Part shown: positions 7,259 to 15,404 of the stretch, piece by piece | How the letters are laid out: each line of letters opens with the position of its first letter | Numbering within the stretch: the first letter of the stretch is position 1 | NCBI GenBank assembly: GCA_945898015.1 | Contig: CAMDGM010000031.1 | Coordinates: 1-41,646 of the forward strand | Direction: 5' to 3' | DNA length: 41,646 nt | DNA from: PVC group bacterium | Lineage (GTDB): Bacteria > Verrucomicrobiota > Kiritimatiellia > CAIKKV01 | Notes under the pieces: model-generated | What the model saw: the letters and a program-made list of their open reading frames with translations, nothing else | Databases searched by the model: none | Told to the model about the DNA's origin: nothing | Translations under genes and position numbers: made by a program

Positions 7259-9664
7259 ATGAGTGTTGAAAAAGAAGAGATAGTCACCGATCCGGTGAAG
7301 CAGATTGTCTGTGCCAAGTGCGGCAAGCCTCTGGATGTGTCGGTCTTGGCGGCGTTCTCCAAGTTCCGGTGCGGCCATTGCAGCGCGGTCCAGACGGTGC
7401 CCGCCAAGCTTGGCAATTTCATTCTTCTTGAACTGCTGGGCCGGGGCGGCATGGGCGCCGTGTATCGCGGCGTCGATCAGGCTCTCGGCCGACCCGTGGC
7501 GATCAAGGTGATGCTTCGCTCCGTGGCCGCGGACAAAGTCTTTTTCGAACAGTTCCAGCGCGAGGCGCGCGCCGCCGCGGCCCTGAGTCATCCTAATATC
7601 GTGCAAGTGTATGCCCTGGACGAGGAAAAGGGGCAGTCCTATATCGTCATGGAGCTTCTTTCCGGCGGGCGGCTCGATCACATTATTTCAGAACGTAAGC
7701 GGCTCGACGAGCCCGTGGTCTTGAAGCTCGCCATCGATGTCGCCGAGGGGTTGAGCGCGGCCAGTCGCGTCGGGCTGATCCATGACGACATCAAGCCCGA
7801 GAATATCCTGTTTGATGCCAAGGGGGTGGCTAAGATCGTGGACTTCGGGCTGGCCCGCTTCCGTGGCAAGGGGCCCCAGGCGGGGCAGAACGAGATCTGG
7901 GGGACGCCCTATTACATTGCCCCGGAAAAGGTGCTTCGCAAGACCCCCGATTTCAAGTCCGATATTTACAGCCTGGGTGGGACCCTGTTCCATGCGCTGG
8001 CGGGCCGGCCTCCCTTCGAGGGCGAGACCGCGGTGGATGTGGTGAAGGCGCGGGTCCAGTCCCCGGCCCCGGATGTGAGAACGTTCCGTCCCGAGGTCCG
8101 TCCCGAGCTGGCGGTCTTGATTGCCCGCATGCTCGAGCGCGAGCCGGAAAAGCGGCCGGCGACGTACGCCGAAATCCTCGAGGAGCTTCGTAAGCTGGCC
8201 GGCGTGGAAGTGCTTCAGGCGGCGCCGGCGGGCGGTGAGGGGGGGTCCCCTAAAAGCACCAAGCTCTTGTTCAAGGGAAAGCGAAAATTGACGCTTCAGA
8301 GTCCGGCCGAAGGGGCGGTCGCGTCGGGCGCTGCGGGCCCGGAGAGTGCGGTGGTTGAAAGCGGCGTGACCGCCGAAAAACCAGCCGCTTCGAAACGCAA
8401 GCTTTGGCTTGTGATGGCGATAGCCTTGGGGGGGGTGTTGGTTCTGGTCGGGCTCGGCCTATGGATTAATCGCCTGACTCACCGCCGCCAGGCGAAGGCG
8501 ACGCTCGTGAAGCAGCAGGCGGAGTTGGTCCGCTTGCGCGGGGAGGCCGGTGGTCTTCTGGCGTCGATTCGAAACAACTCGACCGGGGCGCTGGCCGAGG
8601 CCGATGCGCTTTTCTTCTACGATATTGAAGCCACCAACCGGCTGGCCCAGGCCAAGGCTATTCTGGTCGCCATGGGGGCTCAGGCCAAGCTGGTCGCCGT
8701 GCCGGTGTTGCCGACGGACGGGGATGTGGCGGAGCGTGTGGCGGGGCCGGCGATCGGTGTATTCCCCGCGGTGACGAATCTGGAGGCGATGTGCGCCGAG
8801 GCCGGACAGATCGTGTTGAATCTGGAGGCCGCCGGGCCGGCCCATCTTTCCGAGGCGCGGGCCGGCGTGGCGCGCCTGGGGGCGATCAGCAAGGATGTTT
8901 CTCCGCTGGCGATGGTGGTGGAGGAAGCCCGGAAAACAGGCTCGAAGGTGGTGGCGGAGGCGGCGGACTGGATTGTCAAGGCGGGGGCCGCCCGGGATGC
9001 CGGCATTCAGGCGATGGCGCGGGATGCCGCGGATGCGGATGCCCGCAAGCAACGCGAGGCCGAGGCGGCCGAAAAGAAGCGGCTGGCGGCGGCGCACGCC
9101 GCCAAGATCGCGGCGGAACACGATAAGGTTGTTGCCGCCCTGAGCGAGAACGGAGAGGCCATCCGCCAAAATCAGTTTGCCGATGCGGGGGAGGCTTTCA
9201 AGAAGGAACTTTCGAGGCTGGAGACCGACGAAGGGAAGGCCGAGGCCAAAGCGGCGCTCGATCGCTGCCTGATTCTTCAGGAAATGAAGGATTTCCTGAT
9301 CGCTTCCATTCAGGAAAAGCCGTTGCGCTGGGGCTGGTACAGTGCGGGCGGGCAAACCGACATCACGGGTGCCGACGGGCAGGGAATCCTGGTGCGTGGC
9401 AAGGTCGAACCGTGGACCGGGGTCGACGCCCGGCAGATGCGCAAGTTCATTGATGCGTATGTCAACATCGAGGACGTCCGGGAGAAAAAAGGCAAGCGTG
9501 GCTGGGCCCGCTTGCAGCTGGGCGCGGCCCTCTATTTCTATGTGCAGGGGGAACGGGGATTTGGCGTGGCGCGCACGTATCTGGATCTGGCCCTGCAAAA
9601 TGATCCCAAATTGGAAGACGAGACGAAGCGGCTGATGCCGGACCTTGTCAAGGGGGGGCGATGA
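7259..9664 (+). CDS. Membrane Ser/Thr protein kinase with N-terminal zinc ribbon
   Basis: 801 aa from the ATG at 7259 (a TTG at 7232 is the other option). Residues 18-41 form a CxxC...CxxC zinc ribbon (C18, C21, C38, C41). The kinase domain follows: glycine loop GRGGMGAVYRG (61-71), K83 in VAIKV, helix-C E102, catalytic loop IHDDIKPEN (D177, K179, N182), DFG at 195-197, APE at 221-223. The usual HRD arginine is Asp (HDD), so activation-loop control is probably atypical. A single membrane span covers about 382-404. The ~400-residue C-terminal part is Ala/Lys/Glu-rich with coiled-coil-like segments and no domain I recognise. The stop overlaps the ATG of the GHMP kinase (ATGA). Confidence 0.93.
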   Translation: MSVEKEEIVTDPVKQIVCAKCGKPLDVSVLAAFSKFRCGHCSAVQTVPAKLGNFILLELLGRGGMGAVYRGVDQALGRPVAIKVMLRSVAADKVFFEQFQREARAAAALSHPNIVQVYALDEEKGQSYIVMELLSGGRLDHIISERKRLDEPVVLKLAIDVAEGLSAASRVGLIHDDIKPENILFDAKGVAKIVDFGLARFRGKGPQAGQNEIWGTPYYIAPEKVLRKTPDFKSDIYSLGGTLFHALAGRPPFEGETAVDVVKARVQSPAPDVRTFRPEVRPELAVLIARMLEREPEKRPATYAEILEELRKLAGVEVLQAAPAGGEGGSPKSTKLLFKGKRKLTLQSPAEGAVASGAAGPESAVVESGVTAEKPAASKRKLWLVMAIALGGVLVLVGLGLWINRLTHRRQAKATLVKQQAELVRLRGEAGGLLASIRNNSTGALAEADALFFYDIEATNRLAQAKAILVAMGAQAKLVAVPVLPTDGDVAERVAGPAIGVFPAVTNLEAMCAEAGQIVLNLEAAGPAHLSEARAGVARLGAISKDVSPLAMVVEEARKTGSKVVAEAADWIVKAGAARDAGIQAMARDAADADARKQREAEAAEKKRLAAAHAAKIAAEHDKVVAALSENGEAIRQNQFADAGEAFKKELSRLETDEGKAEAKAALDRCLILQEMKDFLIASIQEKPLRWGWYSAGGQTDITGADGQGILVRGKVEPWTGVDARQMRKFIDAYVNIEDVREKKGKRGWARLQLGAALYFYVQGERGFGVARTYLDLALQNDPKLEDETKRLMPDLVKGGR

Positions 9665-10752
9665 GCGGAAAGGCCCGTTTGCCCCTGCGGATCATCAACA
9701 GCGTGGCGCCGATCCGGATCTGTGACAACGGCGGTTGGACGGACACCTGGTTTGCCGGGCACGGTTGCATTTTCAATATTGCCGTTTATCCCTATGCCGA
9801 GGTGCAAATTGATGTCCGGCCCTGGGACGGGAATGAGGAGCGGGTTGTCATTCACGCCGAAAATTATGGCGAGCGGTATGCGCTCAAGGCTGAGCAGCCC
9901 GGTTGGGACCGGCATCCGTTGCTGGAAGCGGCCATCGATTATATGAAAGTGCCGCGGGATCTGGCGTTTGTGGTGAATATATTTTCCGAGGCTCCGGTGG
10001 GGGCTTCCACCGGCACCTCTGCGGCTGTGACCGTGGCCCTGATCGGTGCGCTGGACCGGCTCACGCCGGGCCGCATGACGCCCCACGAAGTGGCGGCGGC
10101 GGCCCAGATCATTGAAACCGAACGGCTGGGGCAGCAATGCGGGATCCAGGACCAGATCTGTTCGGCCTTTGGCGGGATCAACTATATTGAGATGTTTCAA
10201 TATCCCCATGCCTCGGTTTCCCCGATTCAGGTGCCCAATTCCGTCTGGTGGGAGCTTGAGCGCCGCCTGGTGCTGGTCTATCTGGGAAAATCGCACAGCT
10301 CGTCCAAGGTCCATGAAACGGTGATTCGGGAGCTTGAAAATTGCGGACCGGATAATCCCAAGCTGACGGCGTTGCGCCGGACCGCGGGCCAGTCCCGGGA
10401 CGCCCTGTACGCCGGCGATTTTGAAGCCCTTGGCCGGGCCATGATCGCCAATACGGAGGCGCAGGCGCGTTTGAACGACAAGCTGATTGGCGCGGAAGCG
10501 CATCGTATTATTGCGATCGCCCGGGAGTATGGGGCGCTGGGGTGGAAAGTCAACGGAGCCGGCGGGGATGGCGGATCGCTTACGCTTTTGTGCGGGTCCC
10601 ATTCTGATCGTAAACGGGCCATGATCCGGGCTCTTGAAAGCGAAAATCCCCTGTTTCGGCATATTCCCATTTATCTCAGCCGGCAGGGACTCCGGGTATG
10701 GGAAGATCATCAGGAACCCGCTCGTCGCCGAGTTACGGAAACGTCTGATTAA
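9661..10752 (+). CDS. GHMP-family sugar kinase
   Basis: 363 aa. GHMP kinases phosphorylate small molecules such as galactose, mevalonate, homoserine or heptose phosphate. The ATP-binding motif is APVGASTGTSAAVTVAL (around 113-129), the substrate-site start is APIRICDNGGWTDT, and the C-terminal glycine motif is KVNGAGGDGGSLTLL. The APxRI..GGxTD pattern and length resemble the D-glycero-D-manno-heptose-7-phosphate / L-fucose kinase branch rather than galactokinase. The first base pairs overlap the stop of the Ser/Thr kinase, so the two are co-translated. It ends just before the structured-RNA region. The exact substrate is not determined. Confidence 0.88.
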   Translation: MSGKARLPLRIINSVAPIRICDNGGWTDTWFAGHGCIFNIAVYPYAEVQIDVRPWDGNEERVVIHAENYGERYALKAEQPGWDRHPLLEAAIDYMKVPRDLAFVVNIFSEAPVGASTGTSAAVTVALIGALDRLTPGRMTPHEVAAAAQIIETERLGQQCGIQDQICSAFGGINYIEMFQYPHASVSPIQVPNSVWWELERRLVLVYLGKSHSSSKVHETVIRELENCGPDNPKLTALRRTAGQSRDALYAGDFEALGRAMIANTEAQARLNDKLIGAEAHRIIAIAREYGALGWKVNGAGGDGGSLTLLCGSHSDRKRAMIRALESENPLFRHIPIYLSRQGLRVWEDHQEPARRRVTETSD

Positions 10753-10799
10753 ACGTCGTAGAACGCCGTTTGCGACAAGCTGTCCTCAATTTTGCCAAT

Positions 10800-11025
10800 C
10801 TGGCACGGCGCAGTGAGACATGCCTTCGGGTTAATCGGTTTATGCCCTGAAATCGGGTTTGGCATGCTCCATGCTCTCTAATAAGGTGACCCAAGGTTGG
10901 TTTGACAAGAGCTCGGCATCCACAAAGTGGAATACTTAGCCGAGAGTCCTACTGGCCAAAGGGGGCGCCCTGCTGGAGGGCAATAAACCCAGCATAAGCC
11001 TGGCACTTCGTGTCAGGCTTTTTTT
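10800..11025 (+). ncRNA. Candidate structured non-coding RNA of unknown class
   Basis: A 413-nt gap without a convincing gene holds several nested stems and ends in an intrinsic terminator. Helices read by eye: CATGCC 10819-10824 with GGCATG 10861-10866, enclosing TTCGGG/CCTGAA; CTCGGC 10912-10917 with GCCGAG 10939-10944, enclosing CCAC-AAA-GTGG; and GCCCT 10967-10971 with AGGGC 10977-10981. The loop of the last, GCTGG, is complementary to CCAGC 10989-10993, giving a pseudoknot or two mutually exclusive hairpins. The 5' end is uncertain because no clear promoter was found. It does not match tmRNA, RNase P, SRP or 6S RNA or a riboswitch that I know. It could be an sRNA or a terminated leader of the DUF3592 gene. 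Confidence 0.5.
10997..11025 (+). terminator. Intrinsic terminator of the candidate ncRNA
   Basis: AGCCTGGCAC (10997-11006), TTC loop, GTGTCAGGCT (11010-11019) makes a 10-bp stem with one G-U pair, followed by a run of T (11019-11025). It ends about 270 nt after the GHMP kinase stop and about 140 nt before the next start, so it terminates either the kinase operon after a long 3' region or a separate RNA. Confidence 0.85.
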
Positions 11026-11165
11026 ATGGAGCAGGCCCGCAAATCGCTTGTTACGGACCGGACTAATCATTAGTATTTGCTAAAATAAGACAACGCAACA
11101 ACGCCGATTGTTGTGCCGATATTGTGCGGAGGCTGGATTGAGAAGCAAGCATGGGGAGGCGGAAC

Positions 11166-11609
11166 ATGACCAAGCCGGGCGATACGGGCGGGAAACCGCG
11201 GGTGGGAGGATTGATCCGGTACGGAGTGGCCTTTTTCCTGTTGTGGTGGGGCGTTGGCTGGCCGGTGCTGTCTGTGGCGGGCAAGCGGGCGGAGGGTCTG
11301 GTGACGGACATTTCTGTTTCGGTGGATTCGAAGGATAGAAAGGCTGAAATCTATACGATCCATTATCGGTTTTTATTGCCGGGCGGGCGTGTGGGTAAGG
11401 GGGTTTCCCTCAAGTCCGGTAAACGTTATGGCGGCGGTGTTGGCATCAGCGTAGGCCGAATCATGCCGGTGCGGTACGTGCCGGGGCTGGTCTTTTTGAA
11501 CGCGGCGCCCTGGGATCGTGAGCCCCTTCTTGGCCGGATCCTGGCGGCGCTGATTGGCGTGGGCGTGCTGGCGTGGCCGCGGTGGAGGGGTAAAAAAATG
11601 GCGTCCTGA
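11166..11609 (+). CDS. DUF3592-like membrane protein
   Basis: 147 aa from the ATG at 11166, which has GGAGG 5-6 nt upstream; an ATG at 11151 lacks such a site. The layout is one membrane span (about 23-43), a soluble region and a second span near the C-terminus (about 122-140). The middle reads 'RAEGLVTDISV...YTIHYRFLLPGGRV...PVRYVPG', the pattern of DUF3592 proteins with a small beta domain between two helices. Function unknown. The region before it (11040-11150) has a palindrome ACTAATCATTAGT and an inverted repeat CAACAA/TTGTTG. It lies 50 nt before the UroD-like gene, probably the same transcript. Confidence 0.7.
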   Translation: MTKPGDTGGKPRVGGLIRYGVAFFLLWWGVGWPVLSVAGKRAEGLVTDISVSVDSKDRKAEIYTIHYRFLLPGGRVGKGVSLKSGKRYGGGVGISVGRIMPVRYVPGLVFLNAAPWDREPLLGRILAALIGVGVLAWPRWRGKKMAS

Positions 11610-11659
11610 GGAAACGACGAGGAAGCCTTATTTGAAGATCGAAAAGGAAGATGGGCGCA

Positions 11660-12661
11660 ATGACTAAAAGGGACGTGATTCGGATGGTGCTTGAGGGGCG
11701 AACGCCGCCGTATGTGCCCTGGCAGTTCGGGTTTACCCAGGAAGCCGCCGAGAAGCTGAAAGCCCACTATGGCAGCCTCGAGCCCGTCCTGGCGGGCAAT
11801 CATCTGCTGGGACTGGGGTCCGGCATTTTCCCGTCGGTTGATCTGGGCAACGGCTGTGTGCGCGATCCGTTCGGGGTGGTGTGGGACCGGACCCAGGACA
11901 AGGATATTGGCATGGTGAAGGGGCAGGTGTTGCCCGAGCCGTCCCTGGCGGGATATGCGTTTCCGGAGCCTGCGAATCCCAAGATTTTCGGGAAGATGCA
12001 GGACGCGATCGATCGGGACGAAGGCGAACGGTTTCGGGTTTTTTCAGTGGGGTTTTCCCTGTTTGAGCGGGCGTGGACGTTGCGCGGCATGGAGCCGCTG
12101 ATGATGGATTTCATTGAAAATCCGGACTTTGCCCATCAGTTGCTCGGCGCCATCGCCGATTTTCAGATCGCCCAGATCCGGAAGGCGTTGACATACGACA
12201 TTGACGCCGTCTATTTTGGCGACGACTGGGGCTCCCAGCGCGGGTTGATCATGGGCCCTGACCTGTGGCGTGAATTCATCAGGCCGGAACTGGCGCGCAT
12301 GTTCCGCGTGGTCAAGGAGGCCGGGAAGGCCGTGTCGCTTCATTCCTGCGGGGATGTGGACGAATTGTTCGATGACCTGATTGACCTGGGGCTTAACGCG
12401 TTTAATCCGTTCCAGCCCGAGGTGATGGACGTGGACCTTCTGATGAAGCGCTATCGCGGCCGCCTGACCTTCCAGGGCGGGTTATCCACCCAGCGGATTC
12501 TGCCTTATGGAACGCCGGACGACGTCCGGCGGGAGTCGCGCCGTCTGCTGGCGCTGGGGCGGGCGGGAAGTTATATCTTTGCCCCGGCCCACGCGGTGGA
12601 GGGGGACGTGCCGGTGGAGAATATGATCGCGTTCATGGAAGAGGCGCAGGCGCAGGCATGA
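11660..12661 (+). CDS. Uroporphyrinogen decarboxylase-like (UroD/MtaA family) protein
   Basis: About 333 aa of the UroD superfamily. The HSCGD motif (around residue 228) matches the metal-binding HxC region of the MtaA/CmuA cobamide methyltransferase branch, and classic HemE arginine motifs are absent, so haem synthesis is unlikely. GDDWGSQRGLIMGPDLWREFI and the C-terminal GGLSTQRILPYGTPDDV segment are typical of the catabolic UroD-like group common beside oxidoreductases in PVC genomes. I favour the ATG at 11660; an in-frame ATG at 11651 sits too close to the AAGGAAG ribosome site. The stop overlaps the ATG of the membrane gene (ATGA). Confidence 0.85.
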   Translation: MTKRDVIRMVLEGRTPPYVPWQFGFTQEAAEKLKAHYGSLEPVLAGNHLLGLGSGIFPSVDLGNGCVRDPFGVVWDRTQDKDIGMVKGQVLPEPSLAGYAFPEPANPKIFGKMQDAIDRDEGERFRVFSVGFSLFERAWTLRGMEPLMMDFIENPDFAHQLLGAIADFQIAQIRKALTYDIDAVYFGDDWGSQRGLIMGPDLWREFIRPELARMFRVVKEAGKAVSLHSCGDVDELFDDLIDLGLNAFNPFQPEVMDVDLLMKRYRGRLTFQGGLSTQRILPYGTPDDVRRESRRLLALGRAGSYIFAPAHAVEGDVPVENMIAFMEEAQAQA

Positions 12662-13512
12662 CTCCAGTCCTGACCTATTTTTGGGATGGCCTTCAGGTGA
12701 CGGCCAAGGAGCTATTCCTGCTGTTCGGGCCCGGCCTGGTGTTTGGCCTGACGATTCATTATCTGGCCGAAGTCATCCGGCATGCCTGTCTTCGGCTGAT
12801 GGGGGTCAATTTCTTTGCCTGGCTGACTGCGCCCGGCACGATGGTTCATGAGCTTGGGCATGCGTTTTTTTGTGTTTTGTTCGGACACGGGGTGCGCGAG
12901 CTGGCCTTGTTCAAGCCCCATGAAAAGGAGTCGTTGGGTCATGTCACGCACACTTACAACCCCCGGAATCCCTATCACATGATCGGGCATTTTTTCATTG
13001 GAACGGGCCCGATCTGGTTTGGGGCGGCGGTTCTGTATGGATTGGCCGTCTGGCTGCTGGGGCGGGGGATCCCCATGCCCGGTGTCGACGCGGGTTTTTC
13101 GATGAACGATTTTCCGGCCACGCTGGGGCAGATCGGGCTGGCGGGCGGGCAGGCGTTTCTGGGCTTGTTGGATCTGGCGCTGTTCCGGCACTGGCCGGTG
13201 TATGTGTTCCTGTATCTGGCCTTCAGCATTGGCGCGCATATGACGTTGAGCCTGTCCGACCTGGGCGGGGCAGCCAAGGGGTTTGCCTATTTGGCCGGCG
13301 TGGTTCTGCTGGTCAACTGGGCCACGGCCTGGGCGGGCGTCTGGTCCCAGTCCGCCTGTATTTTCCTGCTGCGCCCGTTGTCGGCGATGTACGGGGTGAT
13401 GGCGTTTGCGATGATCCTCTCGGCGCTGCTGGCGCTGGTGTTGTCGCTTTTGGCGGCCTGGGTGGGCCGGCCGAAGACGGGTGCGGCAGGGGCCCGTGGC
13501 GATACGTTTTAG
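12658..13512 (+). CDS. Multi-pass membrane protein with HExxH motif (M50-like)
   Basis: 284 aa, with about six hydrophobic segments. MVHELGHAFFCVLFG places HExxH (H64, E65, H68) next to a hydrophobic helix, as in site-2-protease (M50)-like proteins. A partner aspartate such as LDG or NPDG is not obvious, so catalysis is uncertain. Translation is coupled to the UroD-like gene by a 4-nt overlap. Alternatives are an inactive M50 relative or a family-specific membrane protein that happens to keep the motif. Confidence 0.6.
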   Translation: MTPVLTYFWDGLQVTAKELFLLFGPGLVFGLTIHYLAEVIRHACLRLMGVNFFAWLTAPGTMVHELGHAFFCVLFGHGVRELALFKPHEKESLGHVTHTYNPRNPYHMIGHFFIGTGPIWFGAAVLYGLAVWLLGRGIPMPGVDAGFSMNDFPATLGQIGLAGGQAFLGLLDLALFRHWPVYVFLYLAFSIGAHMTLSLSDLGGAAKGFAYLAGVVLLVNWATAWAGVWSQSACIFLLRPLSAMYGVMAFAMILSALLALVLSLLAAWVGRPKTGAAGARGDTF

Positions 13513-13597
13513 CTTGCCGATGAGAGTTGAATAGCGACAATATAGTCACATAAACGCACCGGCGACCATGATGGCGCGGGGAAACAAGGAATCAGCG

Positions 13598-13774
13598 ATG
13601 AGCGAAAAAAAGTGCAAACCGGGTGAACACAAGGGCCATATCTGCGTGTTGGCAAGCGAAGGCCGCTTTGAGGAGATCAAGCAGTTGCTGAAGAAGCCGA
13701 AGTACGTCTGTTTCAATTGCGGGCGGGTGGCGTCTTCCGAAAAGAATTTGTGCAATCCGATGCCGCTCGATTAA
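13598..13774 (+). CDS. Small cysteine-rich protein (possible zinc ribbon)
   Basis: 58 aa from the ATG at 13598, which has AAGGA 7 nt upstream (an in-frame ATG at 13568 is the other option). It has five cysteines, including 'KPGEHKGHIC', a CxxC knuckle 'YVCFNCGR' and 'NLCNP', suggesting a metal-bound mini-domain. Function not recognised. It sits 36 nt before lemA on the same strand. Confidence 0.65.
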   Translation: MSEKKCKPGEHKGHICVLASEGRFEEIKQLLKKPKYVCFNCGRVASSEKNLCNPMPLD

Positions 13775-13810
13775 GGGCGGATCAACAGGTTCCAGAGCGG
13801 GAGGGTGGTC

Positions 13811-14389
13811 ATGACGGAATGGTGGATCGGCCTGGGCGTGGCGTTTGTCCTGTTCCTGCTGGGTTATAACACGCTGGTGGTGAAGCGGAATGCCGTGGGG
13901 AATGCCTTTGCGTCTGTGGACGCCTTGCTCAAGAAGCGGTATGACCTGATTCCCAACCTGGTGGCCTGTGTGCAGGGGTATGCGCGGCATGAACAGTCTG
14001 TTTTCCAGAAGGTGACGGAGGTGCGGAGCCAGGCGGCCGCCGCGGCGTCGAACCGGGACGAGGTGTTGCGTCTCAACGCGCAACTGGGCGGCCTTCTGGG
14101 CAATGTGCGGGTGCTTGCGGAAGGGTATCCCGAATTGAAGGCAGACCGGCAATTTCTTCAGCTCCAAGCCACGTTGAACGAGGTCGAGGAGCAAATCTCG
14201 GCCGGTCGCCGCGCGTATAACGCCACGGTGAAAAACCTGAATGATGCCGTTCAGATGCTTCCGTTGAACATCCTGGCCGCGCTGTTTGGATTCCGTGCGG
14301 CCCCGTTTTTTGAGGCGGCTGCCAGCGAACGCACCACCGTGCCGTCGGTGAACACCGGAACACCATTTTTACCGAAAGGGACCCCATGA
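13811..14389 (+). CDS. lemA: LemA family protein
   Basis: 192 aa from the ATG at 13811 (GGGAGG 6 nt before it). LemA proteins have one N-terminal membrane helix and a helical bundle; their job is unclear. Seen here: helix 'WIGLGVAFVLFLLGYNTLV' followed by the signature 'NAFASVDALLKKRYDLIPNL', then 'LQATLNEVEEQISAGRRAYN' and 'FGFRAAPFFEA'. The gene is followed by a DUF3137 gene whose ATG overlaps its stop, a pairing known from other bacteria. Confidence 0.95.
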   Translation: MTEWWIGLGVAFVLFLLGYNTLVVKRNAVGNAFASVDALLKKRYDLIPNLVACVQGYARHEQSVFQKVTEVRSQAAAAASNRDEVLRLNAQLGGLLGNVRVLAEGYPELKADRQFLQLQATLNEVEEQISAGRRAYNATVKNLNDAVQMLPLNILAALFGFRAAPFFEAAASERTTVPSVNTGTPFLPKGTP

Positions 14390-15399
14390 AAACAGTCGAT
14401 GAATTCAAGGTGTTTTATGAGAAAAACCTGGTGGCGCCTCTGCAGGTGCTGGATGCGCAGCGCGTCAAGCTGCGTACGAAAGTGATGTGGACCTGGGTGG
14501 TGCTGGCGCTTTGCGTGGTGGGCGCGTTTGCGATTGGCAGCGTGTTTGAGGAGCAGCTGAACAAGTCCCCGGCGCCGGGCATCATCGCCGTGTTCGTGCT
14601 GTTTTATGCGGCCTATTTCACGGTGATGTCCGTGAAAAAGAAGATCGCGGCGTATGGGGCCGAATTTGACCGCCTGATCATGCGGGGAATGATTGACTTC
14701 ATCCAACCCGGGCTGACTTATACGCCCGGCGGGCTGTTGACCCAGGAGACGTTTCGGGGAAGCGGCTTGTTTCCGGACCCGCGGATTGACCGGTACACGG
14801 GCAGCGATCTGGTGGAGGGGGTGCTGGGGGTGACGCCGATCCGGTTTTCCCAGGTGGATGCTCAGGAAAAGATCCATGAAAGAACGGAGCATGGCGGCGG
14901 GCGGGACAAGTGGCGGACGATTTTCAAGGGCTTGTTGTTCACTTGCGAATTCAACAAGACGTTCGAGGGCCGGACGTTTGTGTTTCCGGATACGGCGGAA
15001 CGGCTTTTTGGCTGGGTGGGCGCCGCGTTGCAAAAATTGCATTCCAGCCACGGGTCGCTGGTGAAGCTGGAAGACCCCGAGTTCGAAAAACGCTTTGTGG
15101 TGTACGGCGACAGCCAGGTGGTCGCCCGGTATGTGCTGTCGCCGGCGTTGATGAGCCGGCTGACCGACTTCAAGGACAAGAGCAAGCGCTGGGTGGGGTT
15201 GGCGTTTGTGCAATCCAGCGTGTACGTGGCGATCGGATACCCCGAAACGCTGTTCCGGCCGAGCTTGTTCCGCAGCATGCTGAATTTTGAGCGGATCAGG
15301 AAGTCGTTTGACGCCCTGGCCCTGATGCTGGGGATTGTCGAGGACTTGAATCTGAATGTGCGCATCTGGGGCGACCGGGCCGCCCTGCCGCCGGGCTGA
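14386..15399 (+). CDS. DUF3137 domain membrane protein (LemA partner)
   Basis: 337 aa. Two membrane helices (about 33-53 and 63-82) precede a cytoplasmic region with 'VVYGDSQVVARYVLSPALM', the core of DUF3137. The start overlaps the lemA stop (ATGA at 14386-14389). LemA-DUF3137 pairs are widespread; the function is not established, though a membrane-associated complex is likely. The gene converges with the SDR gene on the other strand, 5 nt away, with no visible terminator. Confidence 0.88.
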   Translation: MKTVDEFKVFYEKNLVAPLQVLDAQRVKLRTKVMWTWVVLALCVVGAFAIGSVFEEQLNKSPAPGIIAVFVLFYAAYFTVMSVKKKIAAYGAEFDRLIMRGMIDFIQPGLTYTPGGLLTQETFRGSGLFPDPRIDRYTGSDLVEGVLGVTPIRFSQVDAQEKIHERTEHGGGRDKWRTIFKGLLFTCEFNKTFEGRTFVFPDTAERLFGWVGAALQKLHSSHGSLVKLEDPEFEKRFVVYGDSQVVARYVLSPALMSRLTDFKDKSKRWVGLAFVQSSVYVAIGYPETLFRPSLFRSMLNFERIRKSFDALALMLGIVEDLNLNVRIWGDRAALPPG

Positions 15400-15404
15400 C
15401 CCCA

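Noticed and set aside
10800..11025. tmRNA, RNase P, SRP or 6S RNA identity for the intergenic RNA
   Set aside because: None of the signature segments of these RNAs is present, and no rod-like 6S fold joins its two ends.
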